Below, in pieces: positions 61,136 through 64,000 of a stretch of 64,000 bases of DNA. The notes beneath the pieces were generated by a model. That model searched no databases. It was not told the origin of the DNA and saw nothing but the letters and a program-made list of their open reading frames with translations. The stretch comes from Histoplasma ohiense. Taxonomy: Eukaryota; Ascomycota; Eurotiomycetes; Onygenales; Ajellomycetaceae. Numbering within the stretch: the first letter of the stretch is position 1; the number at the start of each line of letters is the position of its first letter. A program made the position numbers and the translations under genes. The DNA lies in NCBI GenBank assembly GCA_017607445.1, contig JAEVHH010000006.1, forward strand, positions 1,550,001-1,614,000. The letters are read 5' to 3'.

Positions 61136-62415
61136 ATGTCAGAACCAGCTGTTTCTGTTGCTGATTCAGAGTCTATAAAGAGTGATATGCTGTCTGTCAT
61201 TGAAAGCATTTGCTTGAGTTGTCTGAAGAGATTGCAGAATCCTTCAGTATATTCTTGTTTTGTGAATAATGAATGAACATACTGTCACATCTATCATATA
61301 TCAAATAGAAGTTGTGCTGCTGTAAGTTTTCTTAAACTGAGATTGTTATGAGTACTAATGAATTATAGATGTCTGAGTGCTTTCACAAAACTGATCAAAC
61401 TTTGATCAATGAATTTCATAAGATGCTGCTCTCTGATGAAGTTTCAGATGAGAGATTTGTCATGTATCAAACTGTTATTATAAGGTTTATACTTAACATA
61501 CAGATCTACAAGAATACAGATGAAGTTCTAGAATTTTATATAAACTCTGATGATCTGTTGTCACAGCAGAGTGTGATATTTGATCATTGCAGTGTTTCAG
61601 AAAGTGTGTTTTTGTGTTCTACTATTACATCAGTGTCATTCTCACTGAGCCAAGATCTTGGTACATTATTTAAGTTGATTGATAATGTAGATGAAGATGA
61701 GGAAGTGAACAGTTTCATTGAAGTGTTAGAAAGAAACACAGCAACATATTGCTGTCATTGTATTCAACATTTGACAACATTCCTCTATCATCATTGTGAG
61801 TCTGCTGAGAATTGATATAAAAAATGTAAGCACTGCTCAGTGACAAAGCACATCTGTGTTCTGATAAGTTATTATTCAAAACAGATGTTTTTCTAGTATA
61901 TAATATTAACTTCTATTAGATGTCAGTGAATGCTGTTGAATTGATTTAGATGATTATCAACACTGCTGAGAATCTAAGTGTTGCTGATGCAGATACTTCA
62001 AATATTAATGTTTTGCAGAGTGCTGTGACTGTGATGATTAAATCTTTTGCTGTGAAGATCTGAGAGATTCAACAAGACAGTTCTTCTGAGACTTCAGCTG
62101 AAATGATGATTGATGAGATTTCAGTGATTACATTGCTGATTGCAGCTTTCAAGTCATTGTTGAAATGTCATGCTTCATCAATTGAGGAAATTCAGAATAA
62201 TAAGCAGGTTTGTCTTGATGATAATTTCTCAAATAACACTGATCAAACTGAGACAGATCTGTTTTTTAATCTCTGAGTGGAATAAATATATTCAGCAGTC
62301 ATCATTATCTTCTTCATTTTCATTTACTGACTGATTTCTGATAGATTTTTATTAAACTGTTTCAAGTACTTCTGACTGTTCATCAAGTTTTTCTCAGATT
62401 CTCAAGAATTATCTG
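61136..62415 (+). pseudogene. Gene X, outer Gypsy-2 copy
   Basis: Same architecture as the inner copy: exon 1 61136-61321, intron 1 61322-61368 with an intact GTAAGT donor, exon 2 61369-61863, intron 2 61864-61919 (donor decayed to ATAAGT), exon 3 from 61920. Exon lengths are identical to the inner copy (186 and 495). Both Gypsy-2 copies share an extra T near 62260 (55827 in the inner copy) relative to 17300, after which they hit TGA. The sequence is cut at about 62415 by the LTR element on the right. Confidence 0.75.
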
Positions 62416-64000
62416 TGTAATGCACTCGTTTATTATTTCCTTATTATCTTCGCTTATTCTTACCTCTTTCCATTATACTCTCGCTACTGCTATTTCTATA
62501 TGTATATATATATCGATGTATGTATTTTGCACATCTTCTTTCTCTTTCTTTTCTTCCTTAGCAATTAGCTACACTACACTACGCTACATTACACTACTAT
62601 ATTACACTCTACAATATATTACTATTATCTCTGCTACACTATAAACTATCTTCTACTGTTACTCTTCACACTGTCACTACACCTCACAGTTTCTAATTGC
62701 TCAATCTTTGAGAGACAGTCCATTGAGTAATAGTCATGACCTCTATCCACAGCATCCACCATACTCATGCTACCGCTGAACTCAAAGCAACAAACATCAT
62801 GGAAGAAAACTGTGAAATGTGCACTTCTGCCACTGAAAGTGTGCAACAAGCATCATCTTTCTCTATGGAATTGAACTCTGAGCATAGTTCAGAAGAGGAT
62901 ACCTCTTCTGAAGATCTCAGCACAATTGAGACTGAGAAGATAGCTGTGATCAGAAGAATCAAAAAATTACAGACTGAGAAAGAATTGCAAGAACTTCAAC
63001 AGTGATGTGACACTTTACTACAAGAATTGAATGAAACAATTCCAGCCATCTGAAATACACTAGAAGCACATCCAAACCACAGTAGAGATGCAACTAACAT
63101 GAATGATAACTGCAATAACACCATCAGTATTCTTAGATCACTGAAAGCCACACTATAAATGCTCAACACCTTAGTGAAAAGTGCTGTGACTACTGTTAGT
63201 GGAAGATGTAGTCAGGTATCACTTTGGCAATTAGAACTTTGAGATCCCAGCATGAGCAGTCACCCTTCTCAGAGAGATGTGGAAAAGTTTCAAGATCAAA
63301 GCATGAAAGAATTCAAAAACTTTGTTACAGCTGCTATCACTTTCCATACCAGTGATCTTGATTACTACAATGAACACAATCATTGAAAGATCATCAAAGC
63401 TGTTACTCATTTCAATGTTGAGATGCAACAACATTGGTATCAACATACACATGATATGTGGACTTTGCCATCATGGGAAGAATTTGTTAGTTGAATGCAA
63501 TGTCAAGTCACTGATTCAGATAGAAGTTTCCAAGATGCTGATAGACAGTACTGAAAAACAGAGTAATAAGAAGATCAGACAGTTCAACAATTTGCTTCAC
63601 ACTTACAATCAATTGAAGAACATCTGCAGCATTTTTATAGTGAATACCATCAGAAATCACACCTCTATATGAAAGTTCTATCTTTCATTCATCAAGAATT
63701 TGACAAATATGCAACCAAATTGAAAGAGTTAAGCTATGATGCCATTCTACATAAACTTGCAATGGCAGAATTGAATCTGCCAGAGAGACAGAAGAAGCTT
63801 AAAGAGAAATCAAATTTCAAAAACCTCACTCAAAGCTTTAACAACAGAAATAATGCTGATAATAGATCACAAAACAAACACAGATGGAATGACACTACAA
63901 AGTTCAATGACTCCATCCAATCAAAATATTGCCATTATTGCAAGCAACCAGAACATACCATCGATTCATGTTTCAAACAACTCAAAGACAAATCCAAAAA
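62416..64000 (+). mobile_element. LTR retrotransposon (Gypsy-3), 5' LTR and gag, runs off the window
   Basis: Starts TGTAATGCACTCG at about 62416, where gene X homology ends, so this is the likely LTR start; the LTR end was not located. From 62736 a gag-like frame (MTSIHSIHHTHATAELKATN) continues with few interruptions, all but one of those I traced being TGA. A zinc knuckle CHYCKQPEHTIDSC (about 63928-63971, CX2CX4HX4C) lies close to the window end. Base composition is more balanced than in Gypsy-1, so this is probably the youngest insertion of the nest. Pol lies beyond the window. Confidence 0.75.

Larger units (their letters stand above)
47499..62415 (-). mobile_element. Outer Gypsy-2 copy (LTR, 430-bp spacer, gene X), split by two nested elements
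   Basis: Reassembles from 47499-47695 plus 53379-53452 (a 271-bp LTR interrupted by Gypsy-1 copy D), the spacer 53453-53884, the TCAAT target site, and gene X at 61034-62415. Its order (LTR, spacer, gene X) is the same as in the inner Gypsy-2, so this is a second copy into which the inner one jumped. Its pol would follow gene X but is cut at about 62415 by a third LTR element. The strand given is that of the expected gag-pol. Confidence 0.8.

Noticed and set aside
1..64000. Centromere or mitochondrial DNA as explanation of the AT-richness
   Set aside because: The AT-rich sequence resolves into nuclear transposon families with target duplications; no centromere-specific signal can be judged from sequence alone.

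Overview
This window looks like chromosomal DNA of a filamentous ascomycete fungus. Two compact, GC-normal islands each carry one intact intron-containing housekeeping-type gene. Everything else is AT-rich repeat DNA built from nested, decayed transposable elements. Short introns with GTAAGT/CTAAC/TAG signals, Ty3/gypsy chromoviruses, hAT and Tad-like LINE elements, and heavy C-to-T decay of repeats all fit. The bimodal pattern (gene islands in an AT-rich sea of Gypsy elements) recalls dimorphic Onygenales such as Blastomyces, but that placement is inference only.

Gene islands. Island 1 (about 12.7-15.77 kb) holds a four-exon, 536-residue flavin-containing monooxygenase on the minus strand. 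Island 2 (about 22.0-26.64 kb) holds a six-exon, 567-residue class II fumarase on the minus strand, with a long mitochondrial-type presequence. Both gene models close in frame with all signature motifs present. A truncated Gypsy LTR, hAT ends or the tails of a repeat called R here mark the island borders.

Repeat regions. 1-12.66 kb: repeat R, two opposed copies of Gypsy family 1 (a chromovirus), a non-autonomous hAT, a LINE 3' half, a tRNA-headed SINE with a 13-bp target duplication, and an integrase fragment of another Gypsy. 15.77-22.27 kb: two hAT copies, a LINE ORF1/endonuclease fragment, a fragment of an unknown gene ('gene X') and a Gypsy-2 fragment. 26.64-37.66 kb: R, a hAT, two LINE copies with a tRNA-like GC-rich 5' head, and Gypsy-1 fragments. 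37.67-43.55 kb: a decayed autonomous hAT with an 8-bp target duplication. 43.55-64 kb: deeply nested Gypsy elements, including a full-length Gypsy-1 (5678 bp, 394-bp LTRs) and a full-length Gypsy-2 (7144 bp, 271-bp LTRs).

Most interesting observations. (1) Gypsy-2 carries, antisense to gag-pol, a cysteine-rich two-intron gene without recognised homology, present three times in the window. (2) Repeat decay hits C in CpC and CpG rather than the classical RIP target CpA, so nonsense codons are nearly all TGA from TGG. (3) Non-autonomous hAT elements have a minisatellite core that varies in length, and an autonomous partner with the same ends sits in the same window. (4) A LINE family carries a type-II tRNA-like head, and a SINE has the same kind of tail. 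Apart from the two island genes, no coding sequence in the window appears functional.
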